Origin: Colocasia esculenta | Taxonomy: Eukaryota; Streptophyta; Magnoliopsida; Alismatales; Araceae | Length of the DNA stretch: 64,000 nucleotides | Assembly: GCA_014218235.1 (NCBI GenBank) | Contig: CM024755.1 | Span: 76,926,631-76,990,630 of the forward strand | Direction: 5' to 3' | Shown: in pieces, positions 34,985 through 45,754 of the stretch | Numbering within the stretch: position 1 is the first letter of the stretch | Layout: each line of letters starts with the position of its first letter | Notes under the pieces: generated by a model | The model's input: the letters and a program-made list of their open reading frames with translations, nothing else | What the model was told of the DNA's origin: nothing | Database searches by the model: none | Program-made: the position numbers and the translations under genes

Positions 34985-36222
34985 GCCGAACAGAGGGGGT
35001 AGCTGTGACTGGGCCCTCCAGCACCGCAGCCGTGGAGCAGACCATGACAGAAGGCGAAGCCATTGCCACCCAGGAATCCACCTCCGGAGGGGCCAATGCG
35101 ACGAGGACGCCTGCAACGGAAGTGCATGAGGGGAATACGATCCGCACTCCCCCCACCGAAGTGGTAGTTGAAGTCCAAGCGCAGTTGGCTGCTGCAGGTC
35201 TCCACGAGGCCGAAGTGACTGCCGAGATCAAGGAGGAAAGACCTCGGGGGTCTCCAGCTCCGGCAGGGGGCGAAGAGGCAACAGCTGGAGTGGGCGCCGG
35301 TGAGGCGGACATAAGAGAGGAGCCTCCTGCCGGGCTGACCAACGCTGTCGGGGAGGATCACGCCAGCTCCGAAGGAGATCGCCTCCCCTTGACGTAGTCG
35401 CTGAAGGCGAAGGCTCCTATGGCGCCTTCGGTATCAGCCCTGGAGGCAGCCCTGGATCGCTTCCAGGGAAGGGCGCCCAGAGACCTCCCCCCTCAGCTCA
35501 CCGCGTCACAGTTAGAACTGCTGGCGCGGTGTCAGGATTTAAGATCAGAGGATACTCTCGAGCCCTCGGGGGAGGTCTACTGGGCGAGGTGCCGCCCCGA
35601 GGAGGACGACGAGGAGGACGTCGACGTGGAGGCGCTGTCAGAGAACGTCCTGAAGTCGTTGGAGGTGCTGAAGTGGCTTGCCGAGCGCGGGCGGAACCAC
35701 AAGCATATGTGGGAGGCCGAATTCGCCTTCTACAAAGAGCTTGAGGGACAGCACAAGGCGCGAGAGACCGAGCTGAAGGATGAGGTGAAGAACCTCCAGG
35801 AGGTGCTCCTCACCTCAGAGCTTAACCTAGCTATCGCTCGGGCAGAGAAGGAGGCCCTTGCCAACGTTCTGTCCGAGGCCAAGGCCCGTGGTGTGGCCGA
35901 ATATAAGAAAGGACCAGACTTTAAGGAAGACCTGGAGCAGTTCGTTGCATGCTGTTACAAGGTGGGCCTTGGAGTTGGAGAGGACCGCGGACGGAAGCTA
36001 GCGTCAATTGAGTACGCCCGCGAGGCTTTCGAAGCTGCCGTGGGGGAATGCCGACGCCGGACCCAGGATATGTGCCTGAATGATAGGCCTTTTTGTAAAT
36101 CACTTAGAACGGAATATACCTTTTTGGTTGACTCGCGCTCTATCTTCTTCCCTTGCCATGTTCTGTTCGAATCGGAATTCGCCGATTTTTTAAAGGCTCA
36201 TAGGTACCACGCGGGTCTTTGA
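34977..36222 (+). pseudogene. Antisense additional ORF (aORF) of the Tat Gypsy element
   Basis: One + frame continues from 34977 to 36222 with a single TAG at 35395-35397; the second part starts at Met 35419 (267 codons). The first part is acidic and Ala/Thr/Glu-rich. The second has an acidic patch EEDDEEDVDVE, a predicted coiled coil (about 35700-35890, KELEGQHKARETELKDEVKN) and a tail with the EYKKGPDFKEDLEQFV motif. Comparable antisense ORFs near the 3' LTR are known in Grande, RIRE2 and other Tat elements (often called putative gypsy-type transposon proteins). The 5' end runs into LTR sequence because of the deletion, so the native N-terminus is lost. Confidence 0.75.
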
Positions 36223-36385
36223 GAACTGAAAAGTTCTGATTGGGGGATTGCCTTAGTTTCAAGGTTTCTTAGGTGCCATACTAATTTTCCGAGCTGAAGA
36301 GCTCAGACTAAAGATGGGCCGAACAACCTCTTACCCAAACCGGAAGAACGGGAGGAAGAGAGGTTAAATGCCGAACATGAGGCTT

Positions 36386-37620
36386 TTACAGATAATAAGC
36401 CTTTAGGTTGGACACATGCCAGGTTTTTGGTATGGCTTCGCCAACAGGAGTAGTTAGCTTATATGAGCCTTTTCCGAGAACTTGGGTGACCTGATAAGGC
36501 CCTTCCCATTTAGGGGCGAGTTTGCCGACTGCTCTTCGGGGATCCGATGCCGAGCAGCGGCGCATGACTAGATCACCTTCGAAGAAGCGCCGTTCCCGAA
36601 CTCGGGCGTTGTAGTATTGCACGAGTCGCTGTTGGTAAGAGACCAATCTAATGCTGGCGTCATTCTGGCGTTCACCGAGCATGTCTAGGTTCTCCCGAAG
36701 CACTTGGTTGTTGGCGACTTCGTCGAAGTGAGTTGTCCGAATAGTGGGGAAAGCCACTTCCAGAGGCACAACTGCTTCTGAGCCGTAGGCTAAATGGAAA
36801 GGAGTCTCTCCAGTGGCCACTCGTGCCGTTGTTTGGTGACGCCATAGCACGTTGGAGATCTCATCGATCCATGAACCTTCTGCAGCCTCAACTCTTGTGC
36901 GAATTCTGTGCAGCAATGTTCGGTTGGCGTTCTCAACTAGACCGTTTGCCTGGGGGTGTGCAACTGAGGTGAAGTGGTTGTAGATGCCGAGCTCGGAGCA
37001 TTTCTACTTGAAGTACGTGCTATCGAACATCTTCCCATTGTTTGAGGTGATTACCTTTGGAACACCGAACCGGTAGAGGATGTTCTTCCAGATGAACTTC
37101 CACGCGGCTTGATCAGTGATGGAAGAAATGGGCTCGGCCTCGACCCATTTGGTGAAGTAGTCAATGGCCACGAACAGAAACTTCTTTCACCCTTGAGCCT
37201 CTGGGAACGGACCCAGGATATCAATCCCCCATCTGGCGAAAGGGTGTGGTTCGAACGGGGTGTGAAGTTGCTCGGCCAGCTGCTTAATGAGCTGCCCAAA
37301 CTTCTGACACTCTGGACACCTCCTGACGAAGGACATGCAGTCCTTTTGCAAGGAAGGGCACCAAAAATCTGCTCGGACGATGCTGCACACCAGCGTTCTG
37401 CCCCCCAAGTGGCTTCCGCATATCCCTTCATGGACCTCTTCGGTGGCCGATGCCACCTCCGTAGGGCTGAGGCATCGTAGGAGAGGCCTCGAGAGGGATC
37501 GCCGATATAGTTGGCCTTCGATGAGGGTGAACCTCTGGAGCGCAACCTGATCTTGCGGGCTTTGCCTTGATCAGACGGAAGCTCACCTCGAAGCAGATAG
37601 GCCATGAGGGGGTCCATCCA
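36386..37620 (-). pseudogene. Gypsy integrase
   Basis: The H2C2 zinc finger (HEGICGSHLGG...CPECQKF) is at about 37300-37440. The core follows with WGIDILGPFPEA, then KVITSNNGKMF, HPQANGLVENANRTLL and the C-terminal KWEGPYQVTQVLGKGSYKL. The HVSNLKAYYL end is typical of Tat integrases. Frame changes and stops occur near 37190 and 37005, so it is inactive. Confidence 0.9.
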
Positions 37621-37629
37621 GCTCAGAGC

Positions 37630-38265
37630 TGGAGGGCCAGCCTCGATGGCGGCTACATCTACCTCAATGCTCGGCGAGACGAGCTCTTCTATGAATATGG
37701 AGTGAGAAGGGGCGATGTCACCTGAAGATGCCAGCTTGGAAAGTGCATCAGCTCGCGTGTTCTACTCCCGTGGGACGTGTATGACTTCAAAGTAGAGGAG
37801 ACCCTCTGCCCGACTTTTCACCTGCTGGAGATATTGTGCCATGCAGGGCTCCCTTGCTTCAAAGTGTCCACTCACCTGGCTGGCGACCAATTGCAAGTCA
37901 CTGAAGATCCGCAGTCGAAGAGCTCCAAGGTGCCTAGCCATTCAGATTCCGGACATCAGTGCTTCATATTCGGCAACGTTGTTGGAGGCGGAGAAGCAGA
38001 ACCTCAGGGCGTACTGGAACTCTAAACCTTTTGGGGAGGTGAGAACCAAGCTTGCTCAGCTCCCTGTGACACAAGAGGATCCGTCCACATAGAGCTCCCA
38101 TGGGGGCTCGTCAGCCAATGGAGGGTCCTGCTCGGCCGGAAGGGTGCATTCCGCAACGAAATCTGCCAACGCTTGCGCCTTGATGGCCGTCCTCGGACGG
38201 TAGCTGATGTCGAACTCTCCAAGCTCGATGGCCCATTTGATAAGCCTGTCGGAAGCCTTTGGCCG
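37630..38265 (-). pseudogene. Second RNase H-like domain (Tat dual RNase H)
   Basis: On the minus strand, FDISYRPRTAIKAQALADFV leads to WELYVDGSS, the start of the extra archaeal-like RNase H domain that marks the Tat lineage. The rest is broken by stops. Confidence 0.75.
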
Positions 38266-39612
38266 CTAAGGGATAAGCCTCAATGGCTGGTCGGTAAGGA
38301 CCGTAATTGAGTGGGCTTGGAAGTAGGGCCTAAGCTTCCATACGGTCGTAACCAATGCCAGAGCGAGCTTCTCTGCACGAGGGTACCTTCTTTCAGCCTC
38401 CTGAAGGACCCTGCTAATGTAGTAGACTGGATGTTGTGCCGCCGCCTCTTCTCTGATCAACACTGTGCTGATGGAGTGTTCGGTGACCGAAAGGTACACG
38501 AACAAGGGTTCCCCGAGCACAGGTTTCGAGAGAATAGGTGGGGCTGCCAGATATGCCTTCAGCTCGGCGAAGGCAGCTTCGCAGTCCTCGGTCCACCGTA
38601 CATGCCCCCCTTGCTGTGAGGAGCCTTTAGGGCCTCGCAGCAATTTGAAGAAGTTGAAGCTCCTCTCCGCTGCTCGGGACATGAACCGGTTAAGTGCTGC
38701 AAGACGTCCAGCGAGGCGTTGTACGTCGTGCACCATCTTGGGACTGCCCATCACAAGTATGGCTTGGATTTTCTCAGGGTTGGCCCCTATTCCTCTATTT
38801 GAGATGAGGAAGTCGAGGAACTTACCCGAGTGAACTCCAAACGCACACTTGGCTGGGTTGAGCTTCATGTTATACCTTCGCAGAGTTGCGAAGGTCTCTT
38901 CGAGGTCGGAGATGTGGTCGGTGCTCGGGAGCGTCTTGACCAGCATGTCATCGACGTAGACCTCCATGTTTCGCCCAATCTGTGGCTCGAACATCTTGTT
39001 GACCAGCCGCTGGTACGTCGCACCAGCGTTCTTCAGATTAAAGGGCATCCTGGTGAAACAGTACAAGCCTAGGTCGGTGACGAACGTGGTGGCGTCTTGG
39101 TCTGGAGGATGCATGCTGATCTGGTGATAACCAGAATACACGTCCAAAAAACTGAGAATCTCGTGACCGGATGTTGCGTCCACCAACTGGTCGATGCGCG
39201 GCAGAGGGAAGTTGTCCTTGGGCGTGGCTTTATTGAGATCTTTGTAGTCCACGCACACGCGCCATTTGCCGTTGGCTTTGCGCATGAGGACCACATTGGA
39301 GATCCACCTTGGGTATTGGGCTTCCCGGAGGAGTCCAATAGCTCAGATTTTGACAATGTGATCTTGGATCACGGCCTGCCGTTCATGGTTGACGGGTCGC
39401 CTTCTTTGCTGGACTGGAGGCACCTTCGGGTCCAGGCGAAGGCGATGCACCATCACTTCTGGGGGTATGCCAGGCAGTTCGTCATCTGACCACGCAAACA
39501 CGTCCAAGTTGGATAATAGGAAAGCCTTGTAGCGTTGCTGCTCGGCTTCCGAAAGTAACGTGCCAATATAGAGGACATGTTCGGGGTCGTCGTCTATTCG
39601 AACTGGAAGCAA
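38266..39612 (-). pseudogene. Gypsy reverse transcriptase and RNase H
   Basis: The minus frame contains KWRVCVDYKDLNKATPKDNF, FLDVYSGYHQI, the catalytic EVYVDDMLVK, then FGVHSGKFLDFLISNRGI and the RNase H region VYYISRVLQEAERRYP. The longest open part is 38266-39294 (342 codons); a stop near 39343 separates the N-terminal piece with DVFAWSDDELPGI. Confidence 0.93.
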
Positions 39613-39649
39613 GTCTTCGGTAGGAGTTCCTCGGCTGGTAGAAGGCTGA

Positions 39650-40560
39650 TCAACTGGCGGGGGACACAGACGCCGATGTTGCGACAGGTTGCTTGTCCCT
39701 TAAGGAGAAGACATAACACCGTCGGGACTCACGCTGACTTTTGAGCACCTCGCCGATCCCACACGGAGTGGGAAACTTCATCTTATGATGGAGAGACGAG
39801 GGTACGACCTTGATTCGACCAATCAGCCCCCTACCGAGAATGGCATTGTATCCGGGCAAACTTCGAATAACCAAGAAATCCACCATCTTGGTTACGCTTT
39901 TCGGGGCCGTCCCAAGAGTAATTAGGAGGCGCACTCGTCCCATGGGTTGAACCGAAACCCTCGAGAAGCCGAACAGAGGCGATTCTATCGGGGTGAGCTG
40001 GTCGATTTTTAGACCCATAAGCAAGAAACAATCGTAAGCCAATACATCCGGGGCACTTCCATTATCCACCAGAATTCGGCGCACGGTACAGTTATTGATG
40101 GTGGCCGAAACGACCAGTGCATCAGTGTGTGGAGTGGAGACTCCTACAAGATCTTCGTCCGAGAAGGTTATAGCCTCCTCGGACCGTGCGCGTGAAGGAT
40201 TGGGGGGATAGGGACCTGGGCGAGGCACTGGGGGTCTGTCCACCACGTGCACATAGTCGCGTCGGCTTTGATTGCTTTCTCCGCCCGCGCCGAAGCCTCC
40301 TGTGATCACGTTGATCTCTTGCCCATTGGGCTCGTTGTTGATCGGCTGCTCGGGAGTCCGCTCTCGGTGCCTTTGGCGGTCTTCATTGCAGTGCACATAC
40401 AGCTCAAGATAGCCGCGTTTAATCAAGGACTCGATCTCGTCCTTGAGCTGGTGGCACTCGGAGGTGTCGTGGCCATGGTCGCGGTGGAAGCGATAGTACT
40501 TGTCCTGGTTGCGCCTGCGGGGATCAGAGCGCATCCTTGGTGGCCACCGAACATAAAGTT
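39650..40560 (-). pseudogene. Gypsy protease and gag C-terminal region
   Basis: The frame shows the gag tail YYRFHRDHGHDTSECHQLKD, a CHCC-like knuckle, and the protease active site RILVDNGSAPDVL (usual DNGSS) with NAILGRGLI near the C-terminus. The same frame upstream of about 40620 is a shadow, because gag changes frame there. Confidence 0.85.
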
Positions 40561-41882
40561 CATCCCGGATCTCGGCTAGGATCTGTTCGAGAGCCACCGT
40601 GAGCGAGGTGTACGTAGTTGGTGAAGGGGCGTGGTCGGCGCGGTGAATCTCCGTTGCGCCGACCTTTCTTCCTGTCACGGTCGGAACCGTTGTCGGAAGG
40701 CCTCTTCTTGTCTGATTGATCGCCTTGCTCTGCTCGGGCAGCGGCCAGGCTCTCCTCGCATGCCGCATGGCGCTGAGCAGTAGAGAGCAGCTCGGCCAGT
40801 GTAGAGGGTTGCTGCACCCCCAACGTCCTTTGAAGGAAGCCATCTCGGGTGCCCTAGATGAGGGCACTGGTGGCCAAGGGGACGTCGAGGCGGGGGATGC
40901 GGAGCGCTTCGGTCCGGAACCTCTTGACGTAGTCCCAGAGCACTTCGCCTTTTTTTCTGCCGAACAGACAGAAGAGACGCCGCTGTGCGCGGCTGAGACC
41001 TTCCACCTAGGAAGTTGTCCCGGAAGGACTTCTTCAATTGGAGAAGGAAGAGATGGAACCTGCGGGGAGGGCTTCAAACCATGCCCGCGCGGTCTCCTTC
41101 AGGGTGGCCGGGAAGGCCCGACATTTGGCCACGTCTGATGCCTCATGGAACACCATATGCGACTCAAAGCCATGAATGTGATCTGCGGGGTCGGTGGTGC
41201 CATCGTAGGGCGCAATGGTAGGTAGAGGGAGCTTGGGGGAGACCCGAGCTTCTAGGATCTCCATCGTGAACGGGGAGCCGAAGTCCAAGTCTTCATCCAC
41301 CGAAGCCTTGCCCTCTGCCCGCTGGACCATCGCGTCAACGAAGCGCTTGAGTTTGACGATGCGAAGGAGGAGTCTGGCCAACTCCTAGTCGGAGTGGTCA
41401 GACTCCTCACGTCGGGACCTGTGGGAGTTAGCCTCGACGACGGAACACGGGGTAGGCGGGACGACCGCAGAACAACGAGGTGAATTATCTTGCCGCTCTG
41501 GTGTCTGACGCGCCGAAGGTGTCCGGCGCGATCGCCGGGGCGATTCTGCATGTTGCTCCTGTGGCGTCAGAGGGGCGCGAGACCATCGACGAGACGACTC
41601 CGCCTGCTGCTCCGGCGGCGGAGGGATCACCAGGGACGGTTGCCTGGCTAATTGGGCCTGGAGGCCCTGGCATATTCCTACCAGGTGCTGCATCTGCCCT
41701 CGGAGTTCCGCCATTTCGTGGGCGGTTGCGGGCACAGTAGCAGCTGAAACGTCGTCGGGCCCGTCGGCGGGGGCGATGGCGACATCGACAGGGGGGACTC
41801 GATCGAGCGAGTTTGCGCGCGACTGTCGCGACCTGGTCGCCCGGCTGCCTAGATTCTGGTGAGAGGAACGTCCGCGAGCCAT
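40561..41882 (-). pseudogene. Gypsy gag N-terminal and capsid region, frameshifted
   Basis: Start codon complement at 41880-41882 (MARGRSSHQN), only 33 bp from the LTR. The capsid region includes LPTIAPYDGTTDPADHIHGF and ARAWFEALPAGSISSFS. A TAG at 41385-41387 and at least two single-base frame changes (about 41035 and 40950) interrupt it. The segment near the end is rich in Lys/Arg (RDRKKGRRNGD). Confidence 0.85.
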
Positions 41883-41892
41883 GACTGATGTC

Positions 41893-41915
41893 GTTTCTCA
41901 CAGACGGCGCCAAAC
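41893..41915 (-). other. Primer-binding site of the Gypsy element
   Basis: On the minus strand TGGCGCCGTCTGTGAGAA follows the LTR end after a few bases. The first nine bases would pair with the 3' end of plant tRNA-Asp; the exact primer is not certain. The TRIM in the TBC intron has nearly the same site. Confidence 0.75.
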
Positions 41916-42731
41916 TGTGGTGGTGTTTTTCTGTTTGGGCTTGAGCCAAACGAGCCTCCACTGAAGAAGATGGGGAAGACGAACGCCGGTGCGGACGGAA
42001 GCCTGCAACACCAGAACTGGATCAGGGGGCCCGGTTTAAGAACCGGGGAGAACCCTCCGATGCCTAAGTAAGTATGAGACTTAAGAGGCTTGAAGGAAAG
42101 GGGGTTCTCGTGTGTGAATCGCGCGAGGGCGAGTGTTCCAGATTGCGTTGCCTTTGCATGGAGTTTACCTGAGCCTTTTATAGGCGAAGGTGCAGAGAGA
42201 GTGGGACGGAACGTCCCCTAATGACGCCGGAAAGGGCACGCCTATTGGCACCCCTGGCGGGGAGTTACGCGTTACGACTCACGTTGAGGGGCTCGGTAGT
42301 TAACACACCACTTGATTGTGGGGCGCGTGCGTTGTAGCCGTTGTAACCGTCGCGATAAGGCGAAGGGCTGCTTGGATTCTTCTGGGCGAAAGGTACCGAG
42401 CAGGTTGCCTGTTCGGTAGGCTAGACCTACTGTTCGGTAGCCGGGCCCACTGCTCGGTGCCTGGTACCCGGGCGCTGCTTATGCCAGTGGGTCCATGGCA
42501 TGATTCCTGCAGGGCCTGTTCGGTAGACAGTGTCTGAACCGAACAGGATGAGGGGTGTCCGGAGACTGCCCCTAGGATCTTGGGGGCGCTCAAGAGCAGA
42601 GATCGTGCTCGGGATCTTCAACCTCCTCCTGAGGACACGTGTCGCCCTGCCGAAGGGCCGCGCCCGTCCGTAGGATGACGATGGGCCATGATGGGCCTCA
42701 TGGGCTTAGGTGGCTAGAAATGGCCACCACA
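41916..42731 (-). repeat. 5' LTR of the Gypsy element
   Basis: 816 bp with inverted ends TGTGGTGG...CCACCACA. It contains repeats of CTGTTCGGTAG and a CTTTTATAGG TATA-like box (about 42175). The truncated partner is 34567-34984, and a third copy lies at 3319. Confidence 0.93.
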
Positions 42732-42839
42732 CTATGTAATTTACATAGTTACGTAATTGTGCAACTACAGATTTACATATTTATCTACTTCTCTTACATA
42801 ACTCTGTAAGTTACATACATATATACATACATACATACA

Positions 42840-43099
42840 CAGAGATAGATTCAGAAATTTTGTTCAGTGAGGTCACTCAAATTATTTTTAATATTTATAT
42901 AATTTATATATTATATATAATATACATAAATAACTTTAAATATATATTTAAAATAAAAAGTAATATTTCAATAAAAATAAATTGTTAGGACTAGACACCA
43001 CCAATTTCAGTGGGGTCACTCCTATGTAAAAATCCCTCAAAATCCATAATTTAAATGGCCATTTCTAAAAAAAAAAAATTTTCTCTGGGTCCGTCCATG
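42840..43099. mobile_element. hAT-type MITE, 260 bp, inside the fold-back MULE
   Basis: The ends CAGAGATAGATTCAG and (complement of the right end) CATGGACGGACCCAG form imperfect TIRs. The flanks TACATACA (42832-42839) and TACGTACA (43100-43107) form an 8-bp TSD with one mismatch. The interior shares GGTCACTC motifs with the hAT MITE at 48287. Confidence 0.7.
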
Positions 43100-43398
43100 T
43101 ACGTACATACATACATACATACATACATACATACATACATACATACATACATACATACATACATACATACATACATACATACATACATACATACATACAT
43201 ACATGCATGTATGCATGCATACATCCATCCATCCATCCATCCATCCATCCATCCATACATACATACGTGCATGCATACATGCATGCATACATACATACAT
43301 ACATACACACATACATACATACATCCATTCATCCATCCATGCAAGCATGCATCCATCCATCCATCCTGCATACATACATACATACATACATACATACA

Positions 43399-43429
<31 letters not shown>

Positions 43430-43435
43430 GTATGT
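43100..43435. repeat. (ACAT)n microsatellite with CCAT and GCAT interruptions
   Basis: About 330 bp of tetranucleotide repeat: (ACAT)n, then (CCAT)n at 43223-43253, mixed GCAT/ACAT, (CCAT)n again, and (ACAT)n to the end. It keeps all frames open in both directions, which creates spurious Tyr/Ile/His- and Met/Tyr/Cys-rich ORFs. Confidence 0.97.
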
Positions 43436-43984
43436 ATGTATATGTAAGTAAATAAGTAAATAAGTAACTTACATAGTTACTTAATTATATAACTATGTAC
43501 TTACACACTTACCTACTTACCTACTACTTCTCTTACATAATTATGTAACTTACATAGTTACGGAATTATGTAATTACGTACTTACATATTTACCTACTAC
43601 TACTCTTACATAATTATGTAACTTACATAGTTACGTAATTATGTAACTGCACACTTATATATTTACCTACTATTCTTATATACTCTTCTTATCTACTTAT
43701 CTAGTTATATAAGGTGGGGGTAGAATTGGTATTGAAAAAATACACATGAGAGGAGTTAATGCTCAAGGACTTAAAAATAAGTCCCTCAAAAAGTAAGAAC
43801 TTTTAGGTTCTAAAAGACCTGACAGAGAACTGAAAATAATATCAGGTCTCTAATAAGGACCTAGAATTAATTCTCCCTAATAAAAATGATATAGACTTCT
43901 AAATAAATTTATTAGTTAAAAAATTGACAATATCTTTTTCTCTCTTTTTTTAACCAATAAAATTATTTGAAGTACAATCTACAT

Positions 43985-45746
43985 CAAGGTTCGCCATATC
44001 GTTCGGATCGACCATACCGCATTCTCCGTGGGAAGGTACGTACCGTACCGTACCGCTGAGGTACAGTGGAAAAATGGCTTGTTTGATTTGTTTTTTTAAT
44101 TTTGTGACTTGGTTAATATTTGAAATGAGCAAATTTCAACAGAAGACTCTCCATCTAAACTCAAGATAGACTTTCCATCTCTTCTCATACATGCATCCTT
44201 TCTCTCTCCCCTTTCTCTCTCATATTCTCCAGAAGTATTAGAGATATCACGCCTTCTACAGCCTAAAAAAAGGTTGATATGCTCATGAGGTCTTGATCAA
44301 AGTTGTTCTATTCTTTTTCAGCTTCGTCTTCAAAGTGGAATCACCATAATTGGTGGTCTATGTCTAAAGTTATAGTAGATTATTCTTCACATTCTCTCTC
44401 ATATCATGATTTACATATACATGATTATCATACATTCCACATCTCAAATGGGGGTACATATATCTCTTCTCAACTTCATCATGAAAGGTGTTCCCCACGA
44501 CTTTCTTTATTAGTTCCAACTAGAATCACATCAAATGAATATCTGTGCTTAAAGATACAGTGGATTATTCTTGACATTCTATCTCATATTGCGATCTAAA
44601 AATTAGCAATGAGTGCGGCCTCTCTACAACCTCATGATATGACCAATGTATTCCATTAATATCAACACCAAGAATTCGAAAACAGAAACAAAACTGTAAC
44701 GTCTTAAAATGTATAATAAAATATTAATATGACACTAAAAAAGTAAAAGAGATAGTAAATTATACGTAAAACATGATCACTTATATAAAATATAATTATA
44801 TTTAATTTTAGAATATTTTTATATTATTAATATAATTCTGGTATTATTTTTGATTGTGTGCACTTCAACGGGACGGCATTCGGTTCAAAAAATAAAGTCA
44901 AACTTGAAGTCATCATAATTACTAGAAAAATATAATGATTTAAAAAATATAAATTATCAGGAATTATTGATGCATAGATGTTGAGATTAAGTCGACCTAA
45001 TAATTTTTGAGATAATTTTTACTTGATAAAAAATTATTTTAAAAAATTAAACTATAATTACTATAATTTGTATCATCTCTTAATTAGTTTATGTTTAAAA
45101 TTTCATCTCAATTAGACACCATTTAGACCCCTTAAGTGCACACAGGTTTGTCGCTGTACGGCGATCCCTCTGTGTACTTCAATGGGACGACATTTAGTTC
45201 TGAAAATAAAATTAAATTTAAAATCATCATAATTACTAGAAAAACGTACTGATTCTAAAAATATGAATATCATGAGTTATTGATGCATAGATGTTGAGAT
45301 TAAGTCGACCTAATGATTTTTGGAACACTTTTTATTTGACAAAAAATAATTTAAAAAATAAACTAAAATTATTATAATTTGTATCATCTATTAATTAACT
45401 TATGTTTGAAATTTTATCTTAATTAGACATCATTTAGATCTCTTAGATGTTGAGATTAAGTCGATCTAATAATTTTGAGATAATTTTTACTTGGTGAAAA
45501 TTTAATTTAAAAAATTAAACTAAAATTACTAAAATTTATATCATCTCTTAATTAACTTATGTTTAAAATTTCATCTCAATTAAACACCATGTAAATCCCT
45601 TAAATACATCGGATGTGAAAATAAAAGTTAAAAAAAAAAATCGGCGCGGTCCAAACCGGCCCGCACCGGTTCGTACCGGACCGGCCCGGGTCGCGAACCA
45701 CGGCGGGTCGCCCGGGTCGACCGTGCCCGCGCTACGTCCAACCCTG
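43985..45746. mobile_element. hAT-like non-autonomous element, 1762 bp, with internal repeats
   Basis: Ends CAAGGTTCG and CCAACCCTG (complement CAGGGTTGG) are flanked by ATCTACAT at 43977-43984 and 45747-45754, an 8-bp TSD. Both tips carry GTACCG / CCGGTAC-rich DNA. Inside, a segment with GATGTTGAGATTAAGTCGA recurs three times (44987, 45291, 45446) with its AT-rich surroundings. No transposase was seen. Confidence 0.8.
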
Positions 45747-45754
45747 ATCTACAT

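Larger units (their letters stand above)
34567..42731 (-). mobile_element. Tat-type Ty3/Gypsy retrotransposon with an antisense extra ORF
   Basis: The element is flanked by CTATG at 34562-34566 and 42732-42736. The right (5') LTR, 41916-42731, is complete (TGTGGTGG...CCACCACA); the left LTR matches it for 418 bp only and then stops at 34984. The primer-binding site on the minus strand is TTGGCGCCGTCTGTGAGAA. Minus-strand order gag, protease, RT, RNase H, second RNase H-like domain, integrase is that of Tat-lineage Gypsy elements. An ORF on the opposite strand lies between integrase and the left LTR. All coding parts carry stops or frameshifts. Confidence 0.94.
34163..43877. mobile_element. 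Fold-back MULE with long TIRs, split by a Gypsy element
   Basis: The ends GGGAGAATTAGTTTTAGG (34163) and its counterpart ending TAATTCTCCC (43877) are inverted. They continue as long arms: left 34163-34566, right about 43440-43877, sharing the GTTCTTACTTTT, CTCATGTGTATTTTTTCAAT and CCCCCACCTTATATAACTAG parts. The TSD is a perfect TAATAAAAA (34154-34162 and 43878-43886), and U2-U5 supply the empty site. The inner arms are built of GTAAGTA / TACATAGTTAC repeats. No transposase is present. A 9-bp TSD supports the Mutator superfamily. Confidence 0.9.

Noticed and set aside
43099..43435. Possible CRISPR-like or satellite array
   Set aside because: The repeats are a 4-bp microsatellite without spacers; the genome is a plant.
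43037..43455. Six overlapping ORFs rich in Met-Tyr-Cys or Ile-His-Thr-Tyr
   Set aside because: They are translations of the (ACAT)n/(CCAT)n microsatellite, which has no stops in any frame; not genes.
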